Positions 63,731-64,000 of a stretch of 64,000 nucleotides of DNA are shown piece after piece. The position numbers and the translations under genes are program-made. The DNA comes from Aureibaculum luteum (GTDB lineage Bacteria; Bacteroidota; Bacteroidia; Flavobacteriales; Flavobacteriaceae): assembly GCF_003449015.1 (NCBI RefSeq), contig NZ_QRGD01000013.1:1-64000 (forward strand). Reading direction: 5' to 3'. Position 1 is the stretch's first letter. Each line of letters begins with the position of its first letter. Below the pieces are notes generated by a model. The model worked only from the letters and a program-made list of their open reading frames with translations, was not told where the DNA came from and did not search any database.

Positions 63731-64000
63731 ATGGCAAGGAAAAAAGAATATAGAGAAGATGAAGTTGTTGAAAAAGCAATGAAGCTTTTTTGGAAAAAAG
63801 GCTACGAAACAACATCAATGCAAATGCTTGAAAAAGAAATGGGCATTAATAAATTTTCTATCTATTCTAGTTTTGGTAATAAACACGGTCTCTTTCTTGA
63901 AAGTTTAAAGTGTTATAAAACGAAAGTTGGTGCTACGCTAGATAAATTAAAAAAAGCATCAAGTGGTGTAGAAGATATTAAACAATTTTTCTATGACTCT
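63731..64000 (+). CDS. TetR/AcrR family regulator, cut by the window end
   Basis: The first 90 residues of a TetR-type regulator. The DNA-binding domain is complete: EDEVVEKAMKLFWKKGYETTSMQMLEKEMGINKFSIYSSFGNKHGLFLESLKCYK. The start is the ATG at 63731, following a -7 box. The ligand-binding half extends beyond the window, so specificity and the regulated neighbour cannot be seen here. Confidence 0.92.
   Translation, partial: MARKKEYREDEVVEKAMKLFWKKGYETTSMQMLEKEMGINKFSIYSSFGNKHGLFLESLKCYKTKVGATLDKLKKASSGVEDIKQFFYDS

Overview
The window looks like a chromosome segment of a marine-type Flavobacteriaceae bacterium (Bacteroidota). The DNA is AT-rich. Promoters, where visible, have the Bacteroidota form (a -33 TTG and a -7 TAnnTTTG). 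Many proteins are lipoproteins or signal-peptide proteins with family types typical of the phylum: a TonB-dependent receptor with a DUF4249 partner, LytS/LytTR regulators, a PNGase F-like enzyme and a head-GIN-domain protein. No rRNA, tRNA or CRISPR array was seen.

Layout. 0.2-4.4 kb: two serine hydrolases followed by a LytS-type kinase and a LytTR regulator. 5.1-7.2 kb: START-like lipoprotein, membrane protein and quinone oxidoreductase. 7.4-8.1 kb: a gene with several inactivating lesions. 8.3-9.8 kb: alpha/beta hydrolase divergent from a TetR regulator. 9.9-14.1 kb: M23 peptidase, outer-membrane protein and hydrolase lipoprotein, divergent from a second LytS/LytTR pair. 14.2-20 kb: a broken acetyltransferase gene, then TonB receptor, DUF4249 protein, small outer-membrane protein and a membrane AraC regulator. 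20-31.7 kb: minus-strand accessory genes, including a thioredoxin-metallopeptidase fusion, an amidating-lyase-like lipoprotein, an S41 peptidase paired with an outer-membrane protein, and two Crp/Fnr regulators. 32-34.5 kb: remnant of an integrative element (integrase and two excisionase-like proteins) abutting the 3' end of mnmE.

36-50 kb is mostly core genome: mnmE, a MiaE-like hydroxylase, dnaX, a long-chain acyl-CoA ligase, pheT-pyrD and purL. 49.6-64 kb holds a PNGase F-like enzyme, AraC regulators, a frameshifted BCCT transporter, AlkB, and a redox cluster (nitroreductase, quinone oxidoreductase, cupin, royal-jelly-type protein, helicase, SDR), ending in a TetR gene cut by the window edge.

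The most unusual feature lies at 36763-37316, between a DUF4870 gene and the miaE-like gene. Five tandem copies of a ~66-nt element, repeating every 121-123 bp, follow a good flavobacterial promoter. Each copy can fold into an 11-bp outer stem and an inner hairpin. The inner hairpin changes sequence between copies but keeps its pairing, and the reading frame is not kept in copies 1 and 5. Each copy also carries AGAAAGGAG, which should be complementary to the 16S rRNA 3' tail. I read this as a tandem array of structured small RNAs of unknown function.
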